From Bacillus cereus G9842 (GTDB taxonomy: Bacteria > Bacillota > Bacilli > Bacillales > Bacillaceae_G): 64,000 nt of DNA. A model generated the notes under the pieces. That model was not told where the DNA came from, did not search any database, and saw only the letters and a list, made by a program, of their open reading frames with translations. Each line of letters starts with the position of its first letter. The stretch's first letter is position 1. The position numbers were made by a program, and so were the translations under genes. The stretch spans positions 1 through 64,000 of the forward strand of contig NC_011774.1 of assembly GCF_000021305.1 (NCBI RefSeq), given 5' to 3'. This document shows, one piece after another, positions 1-8,298 of the stretch.

Positions 1-150
1 TAAAATGAATAGGTGTAGTACGTGAGAACTTCTTATTATATGATAAGCCAGTATATGTCTTGTTGATTTTTAGAATCATTTGAATGTACGTTTAGTTTAT
101 GTTAATTTAAATATAGATTCAATTTTCTTTTTAACTTCTGTTAAACATTC

Positions 151-219
151 AAGGGCCGTTTCGCGGTTCAGACTTAGACACTGGTATGTGTCTATGATTC
201 TGATTGCGAAATGGCTCTT
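151..219. repeat. Long imperfect inverted repeat
   Basis: AAGGGCCGTTTCGC at 151-164 pairs with GCGAAATGGCTCTT at 206-219 (one G-U), and the inner AGACAC/GTGTCT also pairs. The hairpin is about 70 nt and its 3' arm runs into a T-rich stretch, so it could be a terminator or a small structured RNA. No gene is convincing in the first 1.1 kb; an 87-codon reading frame here (80-343) has no ribosome binding site and runs through this hairpin. Confidence 0.55.
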
Positions 220-317
220 TTTATATATAATCATTTATTTGGATGGAGATCATGACAATGAATGTGTTTTGGAATTCAAAAAATATGGTAAAGGAGTGGA
301 GACCGAGAGGTATGAGG

Positions 318-366
318 AAGGCGCGGCCATGGCCGCGCCTTAGCGAAGACAATTGTCTTCGCTAAG
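318..366. repeat. Two abutting perfect palindromes
   Basis: Positions 318-341 are a perfect 24-bp palindrome, almost all G/C, centred on GGCCATGGCC. Positions 339-366 are a perfect 28-bp palindrome centred on GACAATTGTC. They share 3 bp, have no loop, and have no T-run on either side, so they do not look like ordinary terminators. The GC-rich one stands out from the AT-rich surroundings. Possible roles are a recombination or telomere-resolution site, a protein-binding site, or an origin-linked hairpin; the sequence does not decide between them. Confidence 0.7.
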
Positions 367-1100
367 TAATTAAACGTGGATATAACGGTTGCTCTCCACG
401 CTAAATATGGAGCGACAGGCTTAGGCTTAAATTTGAGGTTTACAGATACATATGGAATAAAGGATTGACACCTTATGAAGTACGGTGCATTGGCAGCGCA
501 ACTTAAAGTGAAACATGCCTGTTTGTTTTGATTGAAATTGTTTGTGTAGAGAACAATATTGAAATTGGATTGAGAAAGTTACAAATGGTAATACATAGAC
601 AAGCTTAAATCTTTAGAAAGGGACTGTAAGCTGGTGTTCAAAGAAGAAAGACTATAAACAAACATGGTCAAGGTATAAAAGTCTTTGTGAATCGATCTAT
701 GAGCATGAAGGATGCAAGGATATGAATAGAAAGCATCTCCTATTCATATCCAGAATTTATTTAATCAACAGTTATATTTGGCAGTTCGTGCAGAATAAGT
801 AATTCATTTGACTCCAGAGCATTTAAATCTAATGAATACTATTTTAAAAATTAAGGAATTTATGTGCATTAAAAATATTTGGAGGAAATGTTAGTTTATA
901 TATTAAAAAATCATAAACAAGTAAAATATGCAAATTATGGGGGAATCAAGGATTTAGGAGAGTTTATAAGCAAGTAGTAGATGTCATAAATATAATCTAT
1001 GTAGAATTAGGGCATGGTAAAAGAAGAATTGATTTAACATGAGTCTATTTAACATGCTAAGATAGAGGAGTTATAACAGTTGTAACGAATATAGAAATAA
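367..1100. other. Gene-free stretch
   Basis: No reading frame with a credible start and ribosome binding site is visible on either strand. The sequence is AT-rich with short broken frames, as expected of decayed genes or of an untranslated leader in front of the DUF3967 gene. No terminator or repeat stands out. Confidence 0.5.
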
Positions 1101-1119
1101 AAAGGAGGTTATGACTATT

Positions 1120-1674
1120 ATGATTCCTATAATTTATGAAAATGTATCCCAAGTTGCTAAAAGATTAAAAGTATCACCATCTACAGTGAAAAAATATTAT
1201 TTGCTAATCGAGAGTTATAACTGTTATGCCTTTAAAAGGGATGAAAGAGAACGAATTATCTTTGATGACTACGATATTAGTTTGTTACAAAGGTTAGTAG
1301 AATTAAAAAATATGCCACAAGTTACATTGGAAGAGGCTTGTAAACAGCTCTTAAAAGAAGAGGGATTGACAGTTAAGAATGCGGATATGACTGTTATAAC
1401 TCCTGATACTGAGGATTTAAAGGTATTATTAAGAGAATTAAAAGATACTGTAGAGTTACAGCAAAAACACTTACAGAATCAAAATGAACAAATAACTAAG
1501 TTAACGGGTTTAATGGAGTCACAACAAAAAATGCTGGATCATTCGAATTCTGCAGAAAAACAACAAATCAATGATCGTGATAAAGCTGTTATGACTGTTA
1601 TACGAGAGTTACAGGAAGTGAAGCAGATGTTTGCAGCGAGTAATGAAAAGAAATGGTATCAATTTTGGAAATGA
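1120..1674 (+). CDS. MerR-type HTH protein with DUF3967-like C-terminus
   Basis: The 184-aa protein starts with a helix-turn-helix like that of MerR proteins (VSQVAKRLKVSPSTVKKYY, about residues 6-25). A long Gln/Glu/Lys-rich coiled coil follows (about 105-160), and the protein ends in KKWYQFWK. This layout is that of the MerR-HTH/DUF3967 proteins common on B. cereus-group plasmids and phages, which are thought to act in DNA binding for replication or maintenance; their biochemical role is not established. AAAGGAGG lies at 1101-1108. The ATG at 1111 is only 2 nt from it and the ATG at 1120 is 11 nt away, so 1120 is preferred, but 1111 cannot be excluded. A 19-bp hairpin spans the stop codon. 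Confidence 0.8.
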   Translation: MIPIIYENVSQVAKRLKVSPSTVKKYYLLIESYNCYAFKRDERERIIFDDYDISLLQRLVELKNMPQVTLEEACKQLLKEEGLTVKNADMTVITPDTEDLKVLLRELKDTVELQQKHLQNQNEQITKLTGLMESQQKMLDHSNSAEKQQINDRDKAVMTVIRELQEVKQMFAASNEKKWYQFWK

Positions 1675-1690
1675 TACCATTTCTTTTCAT
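1643..1690. terminator. 19-bp perfect hairpin over the DUF3967 stop codon
   Basis: Positions 1643-1661 pair without mismatch with 1672-1690 around a 10-nt loop. The 3' arm contains TTTCTTTT, and the 5' arm read on the other strand gives the same. It encodes the last residues of the protein and should work as a bidirectional terminator. Confidence 0.7.
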
Positions 1691-1727
1691 GATAGTATAC
1701 AGTGAAATTTATTTGGTTATGCATTCC

Positions 1728-1788
1728 TAGCACTAGTTCATCGAGGATATAAATTTAATCTTTTATATTCCTGATGAGCTAGTGTTAG
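1728..1788. repeat. Inverted repeat, terminator-like
   Basis: CTAGCACTAG with downstream CATCGAGGATATAAA pairs imperfectly with TTTATATTCCTGATG and CTAGTGTTAG. It makes a stem of about 25 bp with small bulges. It lies between the convergent DUF3967 and helicase genes. The remaining sequence up to 2104 shows no gene. Confidence 0.5.
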
Positions 1789-2104
1789 TTGTATTGTAGT
1801 TCACTTATTAAATTTAATTAATGTAATAGTAATGCCAGCGATGAATGTGACAACTTAAGTGAAAAAAGAATTTAGGAGCTAGTTTTGTTTTAAAACTAGC
1901 AACAATGTAATCATCAAATATAAAATTAAATTGTGTAAACAATTGAGGGAATTTGTCGATATTTATATTTCTGAACGGATTTTTAAGTTTTTTTATTTCT
2001 TTAATATATGGATGAACTTGCTATCGTATGGTTTTAATTTTTTTACTTAGTCCAATCATACATAAGGTTGTTGTCTCTCGTTTTTTGAATGAACTAAAGC
2101 TAAT

Positions 2105-2148
2105 CAACAAACAAAGGCACAGGATTAACCTGAAACCTTTGTTTGTTG
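2105..2148 (-). terminator. Terminator hairpin of the helicase gene
   Basis: CAACAAACAAAGG (2105-2117) pairs perfectly with CCTTTGTTTGTTG (2136-2148). The helicase stop codon (2125-2127) sits in the loop. On the minus strand the stem is followed by a T-rich stretch. Confidence 0.65.
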
Positions 2149-3615
2149 TGATGCAGCTTTTTTTTGTAACAAACGATCCATAGCAAGTGAGTTAACATCT
2201 TGATTTTTAGATATGTTATTTATTCCACCAGTTAGAATCTCTTTTGCTAATTCTGATTTTTTGAATAATAGCTGTAGCATATGCTCATCATAAGAATCAC
2301 TCATAATGTAGTAATACATTGTAATATTACTAAAATTATTGCCGGTACGATCGATGCGTCCGTTACGTTGTTCTAATTCAGTTGCGGTATAGGGCAAATC
2401 AAAATGAACCATATAGTTAGCAACCTGCAAGTTTAGGCCGGTACTTCCGGCACGCGTGCTTATGAAAAATCGAGTATGAGGATCCTCACGGAATCTTTCA
2501 ATTACAGTATTTTTTTCCCTATCAGATATCTGTCCAGTGTATAGAACTGATTGGGGTAGGGACTCATATATAATGCGGGCCATACGCTCATATTCAGTAA
2601 AGATAACTACCTTAGAATTAGGTTCGTCATTTAATAATTGCTTTGTAAAGGTTTTTAATTGCTCTAATTTTGGTGATTTTTCTATCTCCTTAGAAGAAAG
2701 ACCTAGCTCTGAAATTACTTTATGAGACATTTGCGAAGCTTCTTCATGTACCAATAATTGTGGAGTATCACAAGATTCAATTAAGAATGTTTGTAAACCT
2801 TGGATGATTCCATCGTAATATTCTTTTGCTTGTTGTACGTTCATAAGATTCCCGTTAATAACTTTAGTACCAGATCCAAAAGAACGCAATGAATCTTTTA
2901 CTTCCTCTATCTTTATTAATAAATGTTTCTGAATACGTTCTTGAGCATCAGTCATTTCTAAGAAGACGTGAGAGTGTTGTACTTTTGGAAGCTGTTGTTG
3001 AATTTCAGGCATTTCTTTTGTTCTTCGTATGAAATTAGGAGCGATTCTATAATAAAGTTCGCCTAAATTAAAACTGCCAGTAATACCAAAACGTGTAGTG
3101 TATTTACAGTAACGTTCACGGAATACTTCCCAGGAGCCAAGTATGTCATCATTAATAAAACTAAATAAACTCCATATCTCTTCAGCTTTAGATTGTACTG
3201 GTGTGGCAGTTGCGATAAAACGATAAGGAATATGTTTCAATTCATAGCAAGCTTTTGCATTTAACGAAGGTTCAATATTTAAATACTTATCTGTAACACC
3301 TGATTTGATTTTTTGTGCTTCATCTAAAGCTACAATATCAAATGGGATTTCTTTGATAAGCTTCATATATTGAGGGTTTCTTAATGTTTCGTAATTCACC
3401 ACTAAGTATCTAATATCAGAACGAGATGCAAAACCTTTAATGGATTTCTTACGCTTGGCAGGGCTGCCGTATACAGCTATTGCTTCTTCGCCGGTAAACT
3501 TATATATTTCCTTAGTCCATTGTCTTTTCAATGAATTTAAAGTAACAATTAGTGCACGCCGAGCTTTATTTCTATTAAATAATATTTGACAGGCTCCTAT
3601 AATTTGAGGCGTTTT
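2125..3615 (-). CDS. SNF2-family DNA helicase, exon 2 (496 codons)
   Basis: This is the main part of a SWI2/SNF2 superfamily-2 helicase. Visible motifs, in order, are motif Ia context (IIGACQILFNRNKARRALIV), the DEAQ box (ALDEAQKIKSG), motif III (ATATPVQSKAEEIW), RecA-2 (SVLYTGQISDREK), motif V (STRAGSTGLNLQVA) and motif VI (ELEQRNGRIDRTG). The frame is open upstream of the TTG at 3531, which is only an internal codon. The coding sequence continues to 3615, where AAA ACG supplies the Lys-Thr of Walker A. The ATP-binding GVGLG lies in exon 1 at 4162-4545. Joined exactly, the product is 624 aa. Phage SNF2 helicases of this type act on branched or replicating DNA; that role here is inferred. Confidence 0.85.
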   Translation of the reverse strand, partial: KTPQIIGACQILFNRNKARRALIVTLNSLKRQWTKEIYKFTGEEAIAVYGSPAKRKKSIKGFASRSDIRYLVVNYETLRNPQYMKLIKEIPFDIVALDEAQKIKSGVTDKYLNIEPSLNAKACYELKHIPYRFIATATPVQSKAEEIWSLFSFINDDILGSWEVFRERYCKYTTRFGITGSFNLGELYYRIAPNFIRRTKEMPEIQQQLPKVQHSHVFLEMTDAQERIQKHLLIKIEEVKDSLRSFGSGTKVINGNLMNVQQAKEYYDGIIQGLQTFLIESCDTPQLLVHEEASQMSHKVISELGLSSKEIEKSPKLEQLKTFTKQLLNDEPNSKVVIFTEYERMARIIYESLPQSVLYTGQISDREKNTVIERFREDPHTRFFISTRAGSTGLNLQVANYMVHFDLPYTATELEQRNGRIDRTGNNFSNITMYYYIMSDSYDEHMLQLLFKKSELAKEILTGGINNISKNQDVNSLAMDRLLQKKAASQQTKVSG

Positions 3616-4161
3616 CAGTCATGTTATCGTAAGGTTTATTATCCTTACTTCTAGTCCATTATAGACTAGCTCGGCATATCTTTTCACCTTCGTCATTACA
3701 CGGTAAGGTGGTGCGGCCTCGTGGCGGGATTATATCTTTTCACCCGCTATGCTCTGCCCCTGACCATGGTTTCCATAGCCTTCGGTTCGGATTGCCCTGT
3801 CGTATAGAGGGAGGGCTTCTCCGCTTAATTCCGCACTTATAATTCATTCAATTTCTTGGATGAACGGCAATATCTATAATTTGTTAGTACTTTTCATATT
3901 TACGTAGAGGATATACTATTGCATCAGTAGATAAACGATTCAATAGTGATGGTACCTGTGTAGTACCTAAATATCTAATTTCATAAGATGCATTTTGTCC
4001 TATTTTGTTAGGATATTTCAGACTTTACACTTTAGTATAAAGAGGTTCTATTTTTCTCTACTATGTTAGAAGAATTTATGGTGGAATGTTCTAACTGGTA
4101 TTTTTTAACATGTTCATGCTGGCGTTATACCACATGATAAGAACAAATTATAGATTTTTTT
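3616..4161 (-). ncRNA. Probable group I intron in the helicase gene (546 nt)
   Basis: Removing this segment joins ...GGACTTGGT to AAAACGCCT... and restores GVGLGKTPQIIGACQ, a perfect Walker A region, in one frame. The upstream exon ends in T and the insert ends in G (CATGACTG), the group I hallmarks. About 40 nt inside the insert, GCCAG (minus strand, 4123-4119) can pair with exon TTGGT, putting a U-G pair at the 5' splice site, as in a P1 helix. The 3' third is GC-richer than its surroundings and highly structured, with two copies of GGTGAAAAGATAT-like sequence and a CTAGTC/GACTAG hairpin near the end that resembles P9. Catalytic-core pairings P3-P7 were not fully resolved by eye. Confidence 0.8.
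3884..4024 (-). pseudogene. Remnant of a LAGLIDADG-like homing endonuclease
   Basis: A 46-codon open stretch inside the intron ends at TAA (3886-3884). It contains SYEIRYLGTTQVPSLLNRL and ends in YPLRKYEKY, resembling the C-terminal end of LAGLIDADG endonucleases (an 'I.Y.G....ll..ly' strand-helix, then L.RKY.K). It has no start or upstream domain; stops lie just before it in all frames. This points to a decayed intron ORF, leaving the intron without its own mobility enzyme. Confidence 0.5.
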
Positions 4162-4545
4162 ACCAAGTCCTACGCCATCAAATATAGCAGCTCTTCCTCT
4201 GTCGGCTAAATAATGTGATCCTACTTTTTGGTATGGATAGGGTTTCAATGACCATGTCTTGAAATCATTATCATCTTCCTCCCAAGAAAGATGTTTATTG
4301 ACAAGCTCATGATTCATATCACAGTCTTTAATAAGCTCTTTTAAAGGCTGATCCCATATAATTTGATTACTAAAATGTAATAGTAAATCACCGATTGATT
4401 CTTTTCTGAACATCCATTCACCAGTTTTGGAATTGAATATTCGTCCTTCAATAAAACGGATTTTTTCTAATGTATAATCAAATGTTTCTTGTGTATCTAA
4501 TATCTTTACATAGATATTTCCATACTGTTCACGAACTTGAATCAT
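4162..4545 (-). CDS. SNF2-family DNA helicase, exon 1 (128 codons)
   Basis: The N-terminal part of the helicase starts at ATG 4545-4543, preceded by GGAAAGGAG with 7-nt spacing; an upstream in-frame TTG at 4563 has no such signal. Residues 1-75 resemble the HARP-like front domain of SMARCAL1-type and phage SNF2 helicases (IEGRIFNSKTGEWMFRKES). A Q-motif-like region follows (SLKPYPYQKVGSHYLADRGR), then IFDGVGLG at the exon end. Without splicing, reading would continue into the intron for 16 codons (KIYNLF...) and stop at 4114, giving a 144-aa protein that lacks the Walker A threonine and all later motifs. A working helicase therefore needs intron removal. Confidence 0.8.
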
Positions 4546-4563
4546 GTAATCACTCCTTTCCAA

Positions 4564-5530
4564 GAAGGTTACTAATTATATAGAACTAATTATACATGAA
4601 ATAAATCATAAAATATATATTATGCTCTATAACACTTCAATAGGTATAATCTTTTAACCGATGGTTACTAAAAAAGAAACTTTAAAATGAATTGCAATAT
4701 CAAGAGAACTACAAAAAGTTAGTTGATTCTGTCTAATTTATTCAATGAGAACACGGAAAATCAATATAACAATAGAATATGGGATTATTAAGAAAGAATT
4801 TGTTGTTTTAAATATGTCCGGCAGATTAAATCATGAATATCTCAGATATTATATATTAAATCCTAGGTGTATTTAAGGGGGATAATTTATATAATTTCGA
4901 ATTATGGTTAATTATTTATCTTATTAAATGGATAATAAGAATATAAATAAATTCAAAATGTATTTTCTATGAATAAGTGTTTATACTTTGTATTTTCATA
5001 ATAAATATAAAATATAAAGTGTATAAAAATAATCCGATTAAAATATTGAACATTTTGTGACATTTTTAGGGTAAGGTAGATTTTCCCCAGGTTTAAATGG
5101 TCTATAATAATAATGAGATGTGTTTTTCTTACAATAATTTTTTTGTAAGGTTTAACCTTTCATGAAAAAGTTTGTTCACACTTTTGGAATATAATCCTCC
5201 AAAAAAATATTCTTGTTCCAAAATTGCAAACAAACATGTGACACCAACAGATAACATTTTGTGGCTTGGCGGTGTTATATTTCAAGTTGATAAGTATATA
5301 TACACCATGTGCTTCATTCTAGATGGCACGATGGGACGGGTCTGCTCTTTTTTAGCAAGTAAAAATCCGCCAGTTTTCCTTTTAAAATTGCTATACATTT
5401 AAGGGAAGTATCAAAAGTCATGGGTTGAAGGTTAGTTATAAAGTATTATATGAACAAATAATATTTCACTTAGACATGTAATCACCCTACAAGAAGTGCT
5501 AAAAACAAGTGTATGTGCCCGTATCAAAGA
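4564..5530. other. Gene-free stretch
   Basis: Very AT-rich DNA. A 76-codon frame at 5172-5402 starts at TTG, lacks a ribosome binding site and shows no recognisable domain, so it is not called. No tRNA or clear terminator is seen. It separates two minus-strand transcription units. Confidence 0.5.
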
Positions 5531-5556
5531 TTCAACAGATATTTATTTTGGAAATA

Positions 5557-5619
5557 CCATCATAACCATCATAACGATCATAACGATCATAACCATCATA
5601 ACGATCATAACCATCATAA
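5557..5619. repeat. Seven tandem 9-bp repeats
   Basis: Seven head-to-tail copies of CSATCATAA (four CCATCATAA-type, three CGATCATAA-type, mixed), followed by a decayed copy (CTATCTAAT). The array is outside any supported gene, beyond the terminator of the HEPN gene. The period is a multiple of three, so the minus strand reads as repeated Tyr-Asp-Gly/Arg, but no start supports translation. Iterons or a simple slippage repeat are both possible. Confidence 0.75.
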
Positions 5620-5690
5620 CTATCTAATGCGTTTTGGAATTTTAAGTTTATTTTTGTATAAAATACTAAACATTTATACTTAAAATACTT

Positions 5691-5725
5691 TATACTTTCT
5701 ATTTTCATAAAAAATAGAAAGTATA
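5691..5725. terminator. 15-bp perfect hairpin
   Basis: TATACTTTCTATTTT (5691-5705) pairs perfectly with 5711-5725 around a 5-nt loop. It lies between the 9-bp repeat and the HEPN terminator and is U-rich on both strands. Confidence 0.5.
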
Positions 5726-5747
5726 AACATGATAAATAGTTGAATTT

Positions 5748-5793
5748 GAATAAAAAGAAAGAGCCCACATTTAAGTGCTCTTTCTTTTTATTC
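5748..5793. terminator. Bidirectional terminator after the HEPN gene
   Basis: GAATAAAAAGAAAGAGC pairs perfectly (17 bp) with GCTCTTTCTTTTTATTC around a 12-nt loop, four bases beyond the HEPN stop codon on the minus strand. Confidence 0.8.
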
Positions 5794-5796
5794 GTC

Positions 5797-6237
5797 TTAT
5801 TTAATTTCAAAAGCTGGTGTGATACTTTTAATAATATTTTCTTCAACACCAGCACCTTGTAATTTTTCTATTAAGAAGCTAAACACTGTCTTAGCATTTT
5901 TAATAGCAACTAAGGCGTCTTCTGCTAATAATTCTTCAAAAAATGGATAACGAACATTCGTAGCATAATCATCAAGATCAACACATTCTGATAGTAATGT
6001 ATCAAATGTGGGGTCATATTCAGCACATATCTTATTTAACTTTAAAAGGCTATGTGTTTTCTGTATATTACCACCATTAAAAGCAATGAATCCTTTTAAT
6101 AGTTTTTCAACACATTGTTGGCAATGATAACAAATAATAGATGATGGAAAAGGCTTCATATTTGTCAGGAAATTTGCTGAATCTAAATCAGATTTAGCGA
6201 TAGTAAACCACTCTTTAGTATCTTCAATGTTTTTCAT
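5797..6237 (-). CDS. HEPN domain protein (PF05168-like)
   Basis: This 146-aa all-helical HEPN protein is the partner of the nucleotidyltransferase encoded just upstream. Typical features are AKSDLDSANFL, CYHCQQCVEKLLKGFI, KTHSLLKLN and the terminal NVRYP. The start is ATG 6237-6235, inside the last codons of the nucleotidyltransferase gene (14-bp overlap), which implies coupled translation; longer frames upstream have no signal. The single arginine (in RYP) is not followed by His, so the R-x4-6-H RNase motif of toxic HEPN proteins is absent. The pair belongs to the MNT/HEPN class, generally regarded as toxin-antitoxin or stress modules; whether this one is toxic is unclear. Confidence 0.85.
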   Translation of the reverse strand: MKNIEDTKEWFTIAKSDLDSANFLTNMKPFPSSIICYHCQQCVEKLLKGFIAFNGGNIQKTHSLLKLNKICAEYDPTFDTLLSECVDLDDYATNVRYPFFEELLAEDALVAIKNAKTVFSFLIEKLQGAGVEENIIKSITPAFEIK

Positions 6238-6556
6238 ATAGAATTTTCCCTTCTTCTGCAATTTTATATTCCATTGTGACATTTCTAGAAGCACGTTCAT
6301 TAAACTCATCTGGACCATAAATAAGTAAATCAACGGGTGTATTTAAAACATCGTAAATATTGTGTTTTATATTTTTAGAAACTTCTCTTTTACGTTTTCC
6401 AACACCATCAACCACAACACATAAATCAAAATCACTATCTTGTGTTGGCGTTCCATAGGCATGACTACCAAAAAGAATAATTTTTCTAACAGATGATGTA
6501 GATTCACGTATTTTACCAACTAATTGATCTAATTCTTGCTTCACATTTTCTTTCAT
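6224..6556 (-). CDS. MNT-type minimal nucleotidyltransferase
   Basis: This 110-aa protein of the polymerase-beta nucleotidyltransferase fold has the signature GSHAYGTPTQDSDFDL (about residues 31-46), with both catalytic aspartates of the S-D-x-D motif present. In characterised MNT/HEPN pairs the nucleotidyltransferase adds AMP to the HEPN partner and neutralises it; that activity is inferred here. The start is ATG 6556-6554, 7-9 nt after AAGGAG; the GTG at 6565 overlaps the binding site and is rejected. It is the first gene of a two-gene minus-strand operon. Confidence 0.85.
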   Translation of the reverse strand: MKENVKQELDQLVGKIRESTSSVRKIILFGSHAYGTPTQDSDFDLCVVVDGVGKRKREVSKNIKHNIYDVLNTPVDLLIYGPDEFNERASRNVTMEYKIAEEGKILYEKH

Positions 6557-6589
6557 TGATATCACTCCTTGTAGTGAACGATCTATTTA

Positions 6590-7760
6590 CACTTATTATA
6601 CATACAAACTACATATCCTTGTTATTTAAAAGATATTGAATACAAATAATTAATGAAAGACAAGCTCCATACATAAATGAGTTTTTAACTATATACGAAA
6701 ATATAAAGTAGCATATGTTCGTGAAGGGCATTTTGTTGATTCGAATATTTCATATTTTAAACACTGTTTCAAGTACTAAGGTTTGAAATGAGTATGGCTT
6801 GTGTTAGGTTTCTTGAAATTTTTATTGCGACAATAAGAAAAAGGATTAGATAGAGTATATAAGGAGAGTGGGCTTTACTTGTAGTTTGTAGGAGCAACTA
6901 ACATACATTTGATTAATATTCACATTAACAATTTTAGGAAACATTGTGTTTTAGTTGGATTAATGTTGGGACATGTTATTACGATGATAAAAAAACATTT
7001 TTATAATAAATAGTAAATATAAAATATATTAATAAAAAATATAAAGCTATTTATTATTAAAATTGTAAATGGGAATATTAGAAGTAGCTAAGTAGAAGCT
7101 GTCATATGACGATTAAAATATTGGATTTTCTAATAGTATGCAATAAAAAGCAAACATATCTTAGTGATACCTTACATGTCCTTCTATAATAGAAGTAGTA
7201 TACTTTTCTTTTAGAATTTTTTAGTGGTAAGGTATTCTAAGGTAGACATAGAACTGATAGGTATCTTTTGTCCTTTTTTGATTTTTGTTTACTGCATGTT
7301 TTTTAATTTTGATCACTTTATTGAATGGCATTACATTATCTCGGTCTCGTGTTTATCTCTAATTTTAAAGAGGATCCAGATAAATTTATACGAGAAAATT
7401 TGTGTAATTTGGATGTAATAACACAGCAAAGATATCTGATACAAGTAAAATTGAAAGAATCATATGCTTATAAAAATCTAATATGAGTACTACATCCTTA
7501 TCCATAAGAGGTATAGAAAGAACAGTTTTATATAATAAAGGATATGTAATTGGGATATATAACATGAAAAAAATGTATTTTAAAGAATTTTTTATTATCT
7601 TTAAAATATTGCAAGGCATTACAAAGTGTGGTATATTTATCTCAAGGGGCGTTCGTAATTTTAGCTATAAACTTGATATAATAATTAATTAGCCCCGTGT
7701 ACTGCAATATGTTTAACTTCTTTAAAAAGAATCATTTATAGTTTTGGTACATTTTTGCAC
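6590..7760. other. Gene-free stretch
   Basis: About 1.2 kb of very AT-rich DNA. Three short frames of 64-77 codons (7224-7692) overlap one another on both strands, lack ribosome binding sites and show no domain, so none is called. Decayed genes are likely. Confidence 0.5.
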
Positions 7761-7766
7761 CGTTAT

Positions 7767-7842
7767 GTGGGGGAGTGTAGCGGTAATACAAGAGACTATA
7801 ATTATTCTCTTATCGACGGTTCAATCCCATCGGCCCATTCCA
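7767..7842 (+). tRNA. tRNA-like gene with a 10-nt anticodon loop (degenerate)
   Basis: The scaffold is tRNA-like. The D arm is GTGT/ATAC with loop AGCGGTA. The anticodon stem AGAGA/TCTCT is perfect (7791-7795/7806-7810). The T arm has loop TTCAATC and one mismatch, the discriminator is T, and CCA is encoded at 7840-7842. The acceptor pairs only in its outer five positions (GTGGG/CCCAT). The anticodon loop is 10 nt (CTATAATTAT) instead of 7, so no normal anticodon can be read. The D loop and the TCCA end recall tRNA-Gly, -Gln or -Cys. It may be a pseudo-tRNA. Confidence 0.5.
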
Positions 7843-7848
7843 AAAAAT

Positions 7849-7903
7849 AACCGTGAATTGCACTGAAACGAAAACTTATAATTATTTTGTTTCACGGTTT
7901 TTA
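7849..7903 (+). terminator. Terminator after the first tRNA-like gene
   Basis: AACCGTGAA pairs perfectly with TTCACGGTT, with inner GAAACGAAA/TTTTGTTTC pairing possible. TTTTTA follows directly. It begins 7 nt after the encoded CCA. Confidence 0.65.
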
Positions 7904-8091
7904 CTTAAGATGTCCCACGATAAATAAGATAAAAAAATCTTTTTATACTTATCCTATCATATTTTAGTATGATAATTATCTGAATTAATTTGGGGATTTT
8001 GTTCCAAACAAGTTAGAGATTTTAATGATTAAAGGATATCCACTTTAGGATATACATAAATAGTTTTTTGTAAACGAAAATAGGAAAATTT

Positions 8092-8168
8092 GGACCTTTA
8101 GCTCAGCTGGTCAGAGCAGATGGCTCATAACCGTCAGGTCGTAGGTTCGAACCCTACAAGGTCCACCA
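8092..8168 (+). tRNA. tRNA with anticodon CAT (Met or Ile2)
   Basis: A complete 77-nt cloverleaf. The acceptor is GGACCTT/AAGGTCC, the D arm GCTC/GAGC, the anticodon stem GATGG/CCGTC with loop CTCATAA, and the T arm GTAGG-TTCGAAC-CCTAC. A73 and an encoded CCA complete it. CAT could be elongator methionine or the isoleucine tRNA whose C34 is changed to lysidine by TilS; the GGACC acceptor resembles the second as I remember it, but this was not verified. It is the only structurally normal member of the local cluster. Confidence 0.93.
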
Positions 8169-8171
8169 TAT

Positions 8172-8265
8172 GATCGTGTAGCTGAAAAGGGATATAGCAC
8201 GACTGTAATTTATCTGCGATTATTTACAGTCGAGGTTACAAGTTCGAATCTTGTCACGATCCCCA
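8172..8265 (+). tRNA. tRNA-like gene with a 23-nt anticodon loop
   Basis: The acceptor GATCGTG/CACGATC is perfect, the D arm GCTG/TAGC is good, and the T arm ACAAG-TTCGAAT-CTTGT is perfect. The variable loop is normal (AGGTT) and CCA is encoded at 8263-8265 after discriminator C. The anticodon stem CGACT/AGTCG closes a 23-nt loop (8205-8227). GTAA/TTAC can extend it to a 9-bp stem with a 15-nt loop. Everything except the anticodon loop is intact, so the extra 16 nt look like an insertion or a purposeful change. It starts 3 nt after the CCA of the CAT tRNA, suggesting one transcript. Confidence 0.65.
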
Positions 8266-8298
8266 AATTACTAGTAACTTCTTTAATCTTTTTCCGTA

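Noticed and set aside
80..343. 87-codon plus-strand reading frame
   Set aside because: No ribosome binding site; it runs through a long inverted repeat and a GC-rich palindrome and has no recognisable domain.
3616..4161. Intein or insertion sequence in the helicase gene
   Set aside because: The segment has stops in all frames (not an intein), no transposase, no terminal inverted repeats and no target duplication; splice-site features fit a group I intron better.
5172..5402. 76-codon frame starting with TTG
   Set aside because: No Shine-Dalgarno sequence and an unremarkable translation in AT-rich DNA.
5557..5619. CRISPR array
   Set aside because: Units are 9 bp and contiguous, without spacers; no cas genes are nearby.
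5532..5855. 107-codon minus-strand frame with Tyr-Asp repeats
   Set aside because: It starts inside the HEPN gene in another frame, and its repeats are only the translation of the 9-bp DNA array.
7224..7692. Three overlapping small frames on both strands
   Set aside because: Mutually overlapping, no binding sites, no domain; typical of AT-rich non-coding DNA.
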